Below are positions 46,566-57,746 of a DNA stretch of 64,000 nucleotides, one piece after another. A program made the position numbers and the translations under genes. The stretch comes from Ceratotherium simum simum. Its lineage: Eukaryota > Chordata > Mammalia > Perissodactyla > Rhinocerotidae. Location: NCBI RefSeq assembly GCF_000283155.1, contig NW_004454162.1, positions 55,792,255-55,856,254 on the forward strand, given 5' to 3'. The notes below the pieces were generated by a model. It was given only the letters and a program-made list of their open reading frames with translations, was not told the origin of the DNA and ran no database searches. Numbering within the stretch: the first letter of the stretch is position 1; each line of letters opens with the position of its first letter.

Positions 46566-49365
46566 TATCTTTTAAATTGCACCACAAGAAAAATAAAATG
46601 CCTGGATGGCTTAAGAGAGATCAAAAAGTATCTACTTATATGCGGGGCAAAAACAGATGTGTAAGTTCTCAGAGAACTTCCCCAGAATGCTATAACTTTC
46701 GGAAAACCAGTGAAAGTTGCAATATAATAAAGTACCAGGTCTGGACTTCCCATCCTCAGGAACCAAGGTTAATGAGTTCTGTGAAAACGGTAGAAGAAGA
46801 ATGCAAATTACATTCAAGCTTGGGGGAAACGGAGGTAAAACAGTTGAGTAGTGAAGAGTTAAAAGAAGGAAGGAAATGGTAATGTGGAAAACCCCTCGCA
46901 GCTGCACAACTGTATCCTCCACAAAGCAAAGTGACAGCTTTTTCTCAAGGCTTGTAAAAGGATAGAGGTAAATTTACAGTAAGTAACTTGCTCCTCTACG
47001 TGTCAGCTGGAATCTCCGTGATCCACAGCTGCCTTTGGACTGGGTGTCATTAGGAAAGTAGATATGTAGTGGATCAGTGATCACACTAAACAATGTTGAT
47101 GGGCTACTATAGATACACACCTTCTAATATTCCCGACAACTTGTCAGATCTCCACCTCCTGTGGGAGTAGATAACCCTCCACCCCATACTAGCCCAAAAC
47201 AATAAACACTGGAAATTCATTAGGACTATGTCTAGAAGACTTAAATGCCTAAATTCTCAAATAGCATTTTACTACACAAATAAGATCTAAGATTATACAT
47301 AAAGCTATTTTCTAAAAAACCGTAACTCTGTAGACCATTTCACCTTTGCTTCCCTTCCAGGTCTTTTCAGAGCCACTTTCCATACACAATCTTTATGTTC
47401 ATTTTACTTTATTTGCTTTGTTTTACTTTGAATTGATTTAATAACTTTAAAGATTTTATCGATTACTGGCACCCAAACCCCAATGCAATGCTGAAAGACT
47501 GCTTCTCTTGGTCCTAAGGCGCTCCCACATTAAAAAGGCATGGCAGCAGAACTGAAGTCTACTGGTCAGGACTATATTCTCACTCAGAGTCCCTCCCACG
47601 TCCACTTAGAGATGGACCTTGGGACACCTTGAGAACACCTGCAGGTAGGACAAAGAATTTTCGTAACAAAAGAGCTGGAGAAATAAAAGGGAGAGACTTC
47701 TGCTTCTGATTATGACAGATTAGGTAATTCTCATAAACCCTCTCACTGAAGAAGACTAAGAATGCTGGACAAAATTTAAAATAAAAGCATCAAAGAACTA
47801 AGGAGATAAGGACGATCTACCCGGCCAGTTTCCGGAAGAGAGGCCAGGGATCCAGACGGTGTGCCTTGGTTGGGGCTGCTCCTGGCCTGGCAATTTTTGT
47901 GGCTCTCATTAGGCATCTGAGAGGCTGGACTGCATTTCTGACAACACCTGGAAAGGACAAAAGTAAGGATGGGCTAGCCTAGAAGTAGGGGTGAGCTAGC
48001 AGTAAAATGACCCTTACATGGACAGCAACCCTGCCTGCAGACGTCAGGAAAAAGTCTCAAAGCCTGAAATTGGATTAAGGTAATTCCAGGCATTCGAGAA
48101 TCAAAATTCACTCCAGAGGAAGCTAACATCATCCTGGGCCGTCAGTTCTTTCTACAAATACAAGATCTGTGGATGTCGGCAAACCTTTGAATGCATGGTA
48201 GAATGGTGGAAGAGGAACAAGAATATGACTTCAAATCCTCCGTTGCCATCTGTGCCTGAGTTTCCCCTCCAGACCCACTCTCCATTCCCACCCCCAGTCT
48301 CAGCCTCAGGAGCCTAATCTCTATGAATTAAATCAATGGCTCCCTGGCTTTCTGTTTACCAACTAGGTTTGGTCAGTGGGGAGTCCACGCAGAGGATCTG
48401 AAGCAGGAAGGAGACTGTGACTCTGAGTCACCTCAGGCTGCTTGTTCCTCAACAGAAAGTCATTGGTCTTCTAAGGTGGCAGATCCCGCAGGACTCACTT
48501 TCTTACAAGATCTCATAACTGTCCCTCACCTTGTTGTTTGGCACCTAGAAATGATGACAGCTCTGAAGCCGCTAGCCCCAAGTTCCTGCAGAAGCCCTTG
48601 AGGCTTCCCTGTACGCCCTCCACACCTTTGCAATTAGTCTTTTTGTAAATAAACCCACCTCAAAGGATCCTGTTTCCTGTTGGGATTCTGATAACTACCA
48701 GTGAGCTTTTAGAAATCAGAAAACTAATTTAGCCTCTTTGGGCCTGTTTCTGCATCCATAAAATAAAGTGTTGAATTAGATTAATTTGAAAATCCTTTGA
48801 AGTTCTAATGTGTATTGATGGGTATTGATATATACATTCAATGTGTATATACTGAATTGAAATGTGTGAAGAATGAAAATACCACTGGGTAACCAAATAG
48901 TAGATGAAGGAACTTTCTCTTTATAGAAATATTTCAGCTAATACATATAAAAAGTCTGAGGTAGTTAGAATTTCACCATTTTGCAACTCCTAATGAGTTT
49001 GGATCCAGGTATGGATCATCAACAGTCACTAACATCATTAACAAAGAGATAAGCAGGTGTCCTGTGCTTCCTGATGGGAAAACATACCACAATTATGAGG
49101 CAGTCACACCAAAGACAGGGGGCAGGAATCTCATCAAGGCCCTAGAATCCAAGTCTGAGATTCAGCAACTAATTCCAGGAAATATGGAGGACCCAAAAAC
49201 AGGTTAAAACACTCTGGAGATGCAATGAGTGGAATCTCTAGACTGTGGGAAACTACAAGTGGCTCATTTTCTTGCACAAATAAGTTACGACCACTGTAAC
49301 TGATGCTATGTTCATTTTCTAGTAATAACATTGTCAAATGTGTCTTAGGGCCATTTCTAGTTAAA
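46566..49365. other. 5' flank of MAP3K5, mostly single-copy
   Basis: No PEX7 or other exon recognised. The 101-codon frame at 46577-46882 (plus) has no known domain. A stretch at about 48240-48705, ending AATAAACCCACCTCAAAGG and CCTGTTGGGATTCTGATAAC, looks like an ancient LTR or DNA element whose family I cannot name. 48720-48815 resembles a MIR core. Confidence 0.45.
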
Positions 49366-49374
49366 AAAATAATA

Positions 49375-49545
49375 GTAAGTGCCCATTGCCATGCTAACTG
49401 CTTTATGTGCACATCTCAAGTCTTCCATCTTTCTAAATGAAGAGCCCAGAGGAAAAGGTTACCCGACGTGAGACAAGGAGTTAGTAACGAGACCAGGGTT
49501 CCAATCCAGAGCCTGTGCTATATCCACTGCTCCTTATCATCATGA
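49375..49545 (-). mobile_element. MIR SINE
   Basis: Reversed MIR order: CATGCTAACTGCTTTATGTG, GAGCCCAGAGGAAAAGG, AACGAGACCAGGGTTCC, CTGTGCTATATCCACTGC. Confidence 0.75.
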
Positions 49546-50690
49546 AGGGATAAGATCATCGAGTCAGAGAATATCAAACAGCCTGCTGTTTTGGTTCTGG
49601 TGTGAGGACATGCCACCAGTTCATCTAACAGCTGCATAAAGTTTAAAAGAAGGGTGATGAGAAGTTGAGACAGACTCTATTTGCCAAATTTGGAATTAAA
49701 ATATCATGTCAAAAGACCATTCTTACTTCTTATTCTGGAAGCTGTGTATGGTAGCTGTGTTTCCAAACTCTTCCATTGGAGCCAGGGAGAGTGAAGTCTT
49801 GGGGAATAACCTGAGGCCAAAGTCAACAAGGTGAATGTTGTTGGTGTTTGTTTCATGTCTCTGTTTTATCTTGAAGTTTGCCATTTGTTTCATAATTTAT
49901 GCTAATTTGTTTTAATACAAAATCATGTTTTGGATTTCTTAATCCTCTGAGAAAAATCTGTGCTCCTGGAAGATGAACCTGGTTCCTTTGTTCCTTCAAA
50001 TTCCCTGTCCACCCACCTCAGCAAACTCCTGTAGGGTGATTCTTAGCCATGGACGCAGATCAGATTCACAAGAGTTTCACACAAATAGAGACTCCCTTCC
50101 CCAACCCCAGAGATGGAATTTAAATAAGTTTAAGAACAAAATTCCTTCAATATGCCTATAGGATTTGATAAAGCAGTTTTATCATCTAGAGATCTTATTC
50201 TTGGGATTCTTTCCATCTTTAAGTGATTCAATAAATGCTCAAAAATGGACAGAGTCCTGGAGTTCAGCTACATGAGTACTGGGATCTTCAACACTTAAAG
50301 AGATTGTCATAAATTCTAAAGTTGAGTAAAATGATCCCCCTCATGTGAGTATAGAAATCTGTCCTAATATTCCTCTTGCAGAAGCCATGTAAGTGGAGAA
50401 TGACATCCCCAAATTTTTTAGCACAAAAGCTCACTTTGAATTCTATTATAAACCATTTTAAAATAATGCATTACTTATAACAGACTTAAAATATCAGAAA
50501 TAAGTGATTTCATTGAATTAAGTATACTGTTATACTGAATGACTTCTGTAAAAGTTAGGATGGAATCCAATCTGTTAAAACATTTAGACAAAAAATATTT
50601 TTACTTGGGTTTTTCGCTGCAAACTTACCACATACATTTTTATTTTGAATCACCTTAATCTAGCAAATATTTAAGCCTAAGTATAAATGA
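49546..50690. other. Single-copy upstream DNA
   Basis: AT-rich, nothing recognised. Confidence 0.5.
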
Positions 50691-50699
50691 CAAGGGGGT

Positions 50700-50916
50700 C
50701 CAGGAAATGGTGGAAGTTAAGTAAAAAGTAAGAAAAGAAAACATATGACTATTTAAATTTAGATTAATTAAAATTACATCAATTTGATGTAATTTGAATA
50801 CTCAGTCACAGTAGCCACATTTCAAGTACTCAATAGCCATATGTGGCTAGTGGCTACTTTATTGGACAATGCAGGTACAGAACATTTCCATCATTGCAGA
50901 AAATCCTACTAGACAT
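50700..50916 (+). mobile_element. hAT-Charlie-type nonautonomous element (partial)
   Basis: CACAGTAGCCACATTTCAAG, CTCAATAGCCATATGTGGC, TAGTGGCTACTTTATTGGAC and AACATTTCCATCATTGCAG form the right half of a common Charlie-derived element. Its right end abuts the duplication of the next ERE. Left limit uncertain. Confidence 0.6.
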
Positions 50917-50933
50917 AGAAAGAAAGGTGTTTG

Positions 50934-51235
50934 GGCCGGCCCCGTGGCTTAGTGGTTAAGTGCGCACGCTCCGCTACTGGCAGCCCGGGTTTGGATCCCA
51001 GGTGCGCACCGACGCACCGCTTCTCCAGCCATGCTGAGGCCGTATCCCACATACAGCAACTAGAGGGATGTGCAACTACGACATACAACTATCTACTGGG
51101 GCTTTGGGGAAAAAAAAAAGGAGGAGGATTGGCAATAGATGTTAGCTCAGAGCCAGTCTTCCTCAGCAAAAAGAAGAGGATTAGCGTGGATGTTAGCTCA
51201 GGGCTGATCTTCCTCACAAAAAAAAAAAAAAGAAA
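50934..51235 (+). mobile_element. Composite ERE SINE (type A body plus type B tail)
   Basis: Head GGCCGGCCCCGTGGCTTAGTG, B-box GGGTTTGGATCCCAGG and the full type-A tail ACTGGGGCTTTGGGG, then an A run, then two type-B tail units (GATGTTAGCTCAGAGCCAG and GATGTTAGCTCAGGGCTG). One pair of 17-base duplications, AGAAAGAAAG(G/C)TGTTTG, flanks the whole at 50917-50933 and 51236-51252, so it inserted as one unit. Confidence 0.9.
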
Positions 51236-51252
51236 AGAAAGAAAGCTGTTTG

Positions 51253-52510
51253 CCATACTGCTAACTGAGGGATTCGTATTCATTCACTTAGCACTATATT
51301 GAACAATTAATAAAGTGTGATCCCAACTGAGCTCACTCCTACCTGGAGAGACAGACAGGTAAAGAGACTGAGCTGCAATAGGATGTAGGCAGAAAGTGAG
51401 TCAGAGCTACCCCCGTCCAGGTGAGAGGGAGGAATTCTAGCCCTGCAAAAAAGTACAAACATGAGATGGTCTGTTGAGTTCTAGAAAAACCACAAGTAGC
51501 TCAAGCTAATACGTATAAAGAGGAGGAGGAGTGATGGTTTCATAGTTCTCCCCCCACCACTACTTCCCTCCACAGCTCCTCTTACTACCACTGTGAAGCT
51601 AGGTCTACCACTGCTGCTACGACTAAAGTGCGCATTTTATACGGGGGTTGTTAAGAAACAAGTTTGCAAACTGAGGCTGAGGCCAGATGTTGAAGCACCT
51701 TCATGAAAGAAAGTTTAACTTCATGCTATAAGAACAGGAGACATTCGAGGATTTTAAGCAGGGGAGTAATATCCCACCTCTGTTTTAGAAAGAAAACTCT
51801 GGCTCGGGATAGAAGTTTAGGCCTGTAGCTAACCCAGAGGAAGTCAGGAGGCTTCTGCCTCCTGTTCCAAGCCTGGACCGGGAAGTACAGAGATCTCACG
51901 GCATCTCAAGTCTCCTCGAGCGGGCATGATTCTCAGGGAATCTTTGACACGCTTCTTCTAAAAGTATAGATGCCAATATTTTAATTTCACTTTCTGCCCT
52001 CATAGGTTGAAGCACTTTTAATACAGAGAAACAGTTCTCTTCCTATTTGGTGAAAGGACGACCAAGACCTCATCTGTTTAATATTGCCCCACGCTGCCCC
52101 GAGCTGCCCCACACTGCCCCATGCTCTGCCCACATACTCATCTCCTGGACTGTCAAAGTGTCACCTTCTTCTTCCCTCACTTTGACTATAATTCGTACTA
52201 TTAAAGGCATCCCTGTAATTTAGATGAACAAATCATGAAAAGTATATAGCAAGGGCTACAGTAAACGTTTTTGTGTAAGCAACAGAAACCAACACTGACT
52301 ACCAAAACCAAAATATGAATTTTTTGCCAAGATATTGTGGCTCCTGGCATCGATGCAAGGCTAGGGTCCAGATTCAGAAAATGGGCAGAAACCAAGAGCC
52401 GTCAGAGGCCAGCAGCTACAGCTGAGGTCATTGCACAGGAACAGCAGCTGTGACTTTGTCCCAAATAGATGTCACGCCTATTTTATATAAGACTACAGTT
52501 GTTAAAGACA
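51253..52510. other. Upstream DNA with possible ancient repeat
   Basis: No gene recognised. About 51660-51840 (GATTTTAAGCAGGGGAGTAA and neighbours) looks like an old interspersed repeat I cannot assign. A decamer repeat lies at 52085-52124. Confidence 0.45.
52085..52124. repeat. 10-bp tandem repeat, 4 copies
   Basis: Units TGCCCCACGC, TGCCCCGAGC, TGCCCCACAC, TGCCCCATGC: the TGCCCC core is invariant and the last four bases vary. Confidence 0.9.
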
Positions 52511-52519
52511 TAAATCCTC

Positions 52520-53128
52520 TAAAAGTAATAGTGCTGGTTCACTAATAGACAAGTCAACGAGACAGAATAGAAAATCCAGAAATAGATCCAATGACGTATG
52601 AAAATTTAGTATAAGATAAAAACAGCCTTTTAGAAGATTGGAAAAGAAGGACTGTTAAAAAGCAGTGTTGGAGTAACTGCACAGCCATATGGAAAGGATA
52701 ACATTGGATTCATTCCCCAGACCACACACCAAGCAAACTTCCAAATGGATAGGAGATATAATTATGAAAAATGAAACTCTGTGAGTACTGAATCAATATA
52801 TGGGTAAATTCTTTTCAACTTAGGAGTGAGGAAAACTTTCAGGACTGTGACTCAAAATCCAAAGGCAAAAAGGAAAAAGTAGATAAACCTGATAACATAA
52901 AAATAAAAAGTCTTTACATGGCCAATCATCATAAGCAAACTAGGCATGAGAATAGCAAACCGAGAAAAATATCTGCAGCTGATATCACAGCCCAGAAAAC
53001 AAGTTTCCAAAAATAGAGAGCTAAGAAACCAAAAATCCTACAGAAGAATGAGCTATGGAAAGCCATAGGCAACTCATAAACATGGAAACATGGAAACACA
53101 GGCGTTTTTACCTGTGTACAAAGATCTC
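52520..53128 (+). mobile_element. Old L1 LINE, ORF2 3' region (left of nested ERE)
   Basis: Diverged L1 text: GAGACAGAATAGAAAATCC, AATAGATCCAATGACGTATG, TCTTTACATGGCCAATCATC, AATGAGCTATGGAAAGCC. More decayed than the L1s at 5.5 and 26.6 kb. Confidence 0.7.
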
Positions 53129-53372
53129 GGGCCAGCCCCGTGGCATAGTGGTCAAGTTCGCTGGCTCTCCTTCGGCGGCCTGGGGTTCGCAGGTTCAGAT
53201 CCTGGGCATGGACCTATGCACGGCTCATCAGGCCATGCTGTGGTGGCGTCCCACATACAAGACAGAGGAAGATGGGCATGGATGTTAGCTCAGGGCTGTT
53301 CTTCCTCAGCAAAAAAAGGAGGATTGGCAATGGATGTTAGCTCAGAGCCAGTCTTCCTCACACACACAAAAA
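53129..53372 (+). mobile_element. ERE SINE (tail type B) nested in L1
   Basis: GGGCCAGCCCCGTGGCATAG head, GGGGTTCGCAGGTTCAGATCC, CATGCTGTGGTGGCGTCCC, two tail units and a CACACACAAAAAA end. A short AAAGAT(C/G)T-like duplication brackets it. The host L1 resumes at 53373. Confidence 0.9.
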
Positions 53373-53815
53373 AGATGTTCAACCTCGTTCACGAGACAAA
53401 TGCAAATTAAAATTATGCTAGTATTCCACTTTTAACTTGCTACATTGGCAAAAATCCAAAAATTTGACAACACAGTCTATTGGCGAGGGTGTGAGAAAGT
53501 AGGCACTCATTCATTCCTGGTGGAATAAAAAAATAATAAATCACCTGCAGAGGGAAATTTGGCAATATTCAGCAAAATTCTGTGTACATTTACCTTTTGA
53601 CCCATCAATCCCACTTCTAAAAATTTATGCCAGAGATACATTGGCAGAATTATGAAATATATTTTTACAAGGCTGTTCATTTCAGTATTATTTACAATAG
53701 CAAAAGATTGAAAATCGCCTGAGTGTTTATCAGTCAAGAATTGGTTTAATAAACTATGATATATCCACTAAACAGAGTACTACGCAGCTATAAAAAGGAG
53801 TGTTGACTATCTCCA
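53373..53815 (+). mobile_element. Old L1 LINE, ORF2 3' region (right of nested ERE)
   Basis: AAGATGTTCAACCTCGTTC, TTTGACCCATCAATCCCAC and AAACTATGATATATCCACTA are L1 ORF2 C-terminal landmarks, colinear with 52520-53128. Confidence 0.75.
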
Positions 53816-54544
53816 TACAGAACCATTTTTTCTACTTTTCTAGTTATTTACACTGGGAAGATAATTCCAGGTCCTATCTCTCTTTCATGGCTGGAATCAG
53901 AAATCCAAGTAACTATTTTTAAAATGTGTTATATTTCCACTGAACGTTGTAATATAAACATACGCATGCATGTGTCTTTCTTAATAAAATGGTAACACAC
54001 CACACACGATCTTCTACTCCCTGTATTTTCGGGTGTTAGAGCACAGGCGGTGCACAATGAGGAACCCCGAGAGAAGAGAAAGGAGCGAGGTGCCCCTCTG
54101 TCAGGAAGCCTCCTCTGGATAGTGGTGTAGGGAAGGAGACTTCCAACAGAGGCCAGATGTCTTTGGTTGAGGATAAAAAGATTGGAATTTGGGGAGGTTT
54201 AGGTGGTTAGAATGTGAAGGGCAGAGCATCCAAGAAGAAGAAGCTGTGCAGAGAGAGAATTCCAGAAATCTGCACACAAGACCCCTTGAGTCTTTATCTG
54301 AGTACCGCTCTGCACACGTCTAGGATAAAACCTCCTAAGGCCAGGCAAGAGCAACTTCTGAGGAAAGAAGTGTAGGGGAACTCTCACACGAAGAGTTCCC
54401 AGAGCTGGGAATAATCTCATTGAATACATGGAACATTTGGAGGAGATCCCAGAAGAGCCACAACTTAGAAGAGAGCTGGACGATTCCTAGGGTAAAGGCC
54501 ACTGAGGCCCACCGTAAAGGAGTGCAGGAACAAGGAAGTTCACC
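53816..54544. other. Single-copy upstream DNA
   Basis: Nothing recognised. Frames at 54199-54550 (minus) lack domains. Confidence 0.45.
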
Positions 54545-55090
54545 CATCACTGCTTGCCAGAAAAAATCTGATATCCTCTAAGGAAATATAATAAAAATAT
54601 AGCATTCAATAAAGTAAAACACCTGACATCTGGCATCCTATCAAAACTTACCAGACAAACAAAGAAGGAAAAAAAAATGTGACTCTTAACAAGGAGAAAA
54701 ATTGGTTGTAGAAACAGACCGAGAGATGACAGAGATGATGCAATTAGCAAAGATTAAAACAGCTATTATAAATACACACAACTGCTCGAGAATGCAAAAG
54801 AACACCTGAGCATAATGAGGACAGAAATGGAAATGTAACGAAGAGCCAGATGGGATTTCTAGATGTGAAAAATACAGTATTTAAAATTAAAATTTAATTG
54901 GATGGGATTAACAGCAGATTAGACACTACAGAAGAAAAGATCGGCAAACTTGACGTAATAGAAACAGAATTTATCTGAAATGAAGCACAGAGAAAAAAGA
55001 CTGAAAAAAAAAATGGCAGAGCCCAGTGATCTGTGGGAAAATAGTGAGTGGCCCAAAATACATGTAATTGGCATTTCAGAAATGTTAAAG
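54545..55090 (+). mobile_element. Old L1/HAL1 5' region fragment
   Basis: GGATGGGATTAACAGCAGATT, GACACTACAGAAGAAAAGATC, GAAATGAAGCACAGAGAAAA and AGTGATCTGTGGGAAAATA are the order seen at the 5' UTR to ORF1 junction of old mammalian L1/HAL1 elements. No intact frame. Confidence 0.65.
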
Positions 55091-55607
55091 GAGATTCCTT
55101 AGGTGAAAGCTTTTAAATTTACTTTGTTCCCTTTTCTGAGCTGCAAGTTTTTCTTATTTTAAAAAGACAAAACATTCCCTTATCATTTTTTATTATATAA
55201 AAAGTATGCTTTGTATAAATCCAGCTGATTCTCCTAGTTAGTAATATCTTGACCCTCTACCAGTTACAGTCATGCATTTTCCACTAGGACGATTAAAGAT
55301 TATCTTGATACCTTGGAATGCCATATGAATAGCAAAGCTTGATACATGTAAATATAGGCTGCCCTTGAGATTGTCTGAAATCCTCCTTTGATGTATGAGC
55401 CAAAATGTCATATATATGTCTACTACCTTTATTTTAATTACAGATAACTCTAATCTCTAGTATAGAATTCCAACTTATAAGAGGCCTTTAAATAAATACA
55501 AATACTTATTGTTTTGATGGTTTGCAAACTAAAACCCGCGAAAGTCAACCAAGAAAATTTATAAAAATCACATTTTATCTAGATAATAACATTTAATTAA
55601 ATTGATC
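55091..55607. other. Single-copy upstream DNA
   Basis: AT-rich, nothing recognised. Confidence 0.5.
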
Positions 55608-55611
55608 ACTG

Positions 55612-55987
55612 TGATGATTAATTTTATGTGTGCTAGGCTATTTTGCCCAGTTGTTTGAGCAAACCCTACTCTAGATGTTGCTATGAGGTAGAATGATTAA
55701 TTTTGTAGAATGATTAACAGTTACAACAGTTGACTTCAATAAGTAAAGCAGATTACGCTCCACAACGTGGGTGGGCCTCATCCAATCAGTTGAAGGCCTT
55801 AAGAGCAAAGATTGAGGTTTCCTGGAAAAGGAATTCTGCCTCAAGACTGTAACATAGAAATCCTGCCTGAGTTTCTACCCTGCCTTCTGTATTTTGGATT
55901 TGTCAGCCCCTACAATCTCATGAGCCAGTTCCTTAAAATCTCTCTGTCTCTCTGTCTCTGTCTCTGTCTCCGTCTCTCTCTCTTTCT

Positions 55988-56033
<46 letters not shown>

Positions 56034-56042
56034 GACTGATAC
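55612..56042 (+). mobile_element. MaLR solo LTR (MLT1 type) with expanded microsatellite
   Basis: TGTGATGATTAATTTTATGTG start, GTGGGTGGGCCTCATCCAATC, CAGTTGAAGGCCTTAAGAGC, GAGCCAGTTCCTTAAAATC and a TCTCTCTGTCTC tract, then (CA)n and AGTGACTGATAC. Solo LTR; no internal sequence. Confidence 0.85.
55990..56031. repeat. (CA)21 microsatellite
   Basis: An uninterrupted CA run of about 21 units, preceded by a TCTCTG/TCTC-rich tract (55941-55989), both within the MaLR LTR. Confidence 0.97.
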
Positions 56043-57464
56043 AATCACTTATATAAAAAAATGTGTCAAATGCTAAACATTTAAACTGTACCCAGAATTT
56101 CAAAGTGGAAACTTCTCCATAGATTCAGGAAATTTTCAGTTTTCCTAATTCTTGCTAGAACTAATTCACAAAATACACAAGTGTTTTATACACTTCAATG
56201 TATACACAATACATTTCATTTGAAACTTTATGCTTTTCATTACATTTACATAAATCTAGCTATTTAATTTTAGTACACAATTCCAAATCTGTGCCTGCAA
56301 TCAGACATGCCGTAGCCCGATCCCCACTGCTGTATTCTTTAGTAGCTGTACTCATCACTACTGAGAAAACCAATTAAACTACATTCTTTCAAAATTAAGG
56401 TAAAAATTTAAATCTCCCAGACTCATTGTAGACTGTTTTAGCCCTTTAGAAATCTAACATATGTTTAATACAAAATACCAAATTTGGAATATTTAAAAAG
56501 AAACCCTGAAATTCATAAATTATTCTTCTACCAAAAAAGGAGGGAAGTAGTTGGTTTGATCCTCATCTTTGTGAAACTAGACTTTATTTAAAACTAGACA
56601 ATATTTAAAATTGTCATTTTTTTTCTCCTTTATTTTTTTGAAGTTTTTGCCTACTTCCTATCTTTGAAGTCCCTTTGAAAAAGTTTAATTTACACCACTG
56701 TTGGCTTCGTACGAATATATTCATAGTCACCCTCTCTGGATAAAAGCAATTTCAAGTAAAATAGTCAACTTCCAGTTCTCTCTATTTCACGTATTTTGCC
56801 AATCAAAGCTTCCTAATTCCAGTTAAATCGTCTTTAACATACAAGTCTCAGATAATCATTCTTGAGCCCTGAGATCTCTGAATTCAACAGACTTCTACTA
56901 TGTTTGTGAGAGTCACAGCACTCCAGCTCTTTTTGGAAAGAATAGAAACTTTTATCTGTAAGACAGACCACCTCACACTGTAAACCAGTCTTACGTTTAT
57001 GAATATTTAAAATCCAGCAACTGCTTACTGCCTTCTGTTTCGCTGGGATTCTTTATTTCAAACATAGACAATTTTTTACTCTTTGTAGTCTAGGCTTATT
57101 CTGATTTTTCATTTCTGAAATACTGAGAGAAGTTGATTTCAGTTGGCCTGACCGCTCCTGGGCGGTGTCTTCAGTCCATCTAAGATAGGTGGGACAGACT
57201 CCACAGGAACACAGCACTCTCCCCAGGCACATATCCTGGTAATGCCACATCCCTTATTTCTAGGATATTCAGGCCAGCTTCTCCTCAAAGTGGAAGGGAA
57301 TTGGAAAAGTGTCAGGGAGTGACGAGCGTGGCCAGCCCTGCAGTCATGTGTACCACTACAGAGGATCAGCCATGGCTGTGTAGGGAGGGGAGGAAGCAGA
57401 AGTAGGCAACAAGAGAGGAGGAAGGGTGTGAGCAGACAGAATGGATAGCCACTGCAGGGCTTTT
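56043..57464. other. Single-copy upstream DNA
   Basis: AT-rich, nothing recognised. Confidence 0.5.
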
Positions 57465-57479
57465 AAAGTTACTACTTGG

Positions 57480-57731
57480 GGGCCCCGCCCGGTGGCGCAA
57501 GCAGTTAAGTGCACACACTCGGCTGCGGTGGCCCAGGGTTCGCCGGTTGGGATCCCAGGTGCGCACCGACGCACTGCTTGGCAAGCCATGCTGTGGCGGC
57601 TTCCCATATAAAGTGGAGGAAGATGGGCACGGATGTTAGCCCGGGGGTCGATCTGCCCCAGCAAAAAAAGAGGAGGATTGGCGGATGTTAGCACAGGGCT
57701 GATCTCCTCCAAAAAATAAAAAACAAAAAAT
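57480..57731 (+). mobile_element. ERE SINE (tail type B)
   Basis: GGGCCCCGCCCGGTGGCGC head, GGTTCGCCGGTTGGGATCCC, CATGCTGTGGCGGCTTCCC, two tail units and an A-rich end. Perfect duplication AAAGTTACTACTTGG at 57465-57479 and 57732-57746, with a TTTT/AAAG cut. Confidence 0.96.
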
Positions 57732-57746
57732 AAAGTTACTACTTGG

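Noticed and set aside
55990..56031. Histidine/threonine repeat peptide encoded here
   Set aside because: It is the translation of a CA microsatellite inside a solo LTR.
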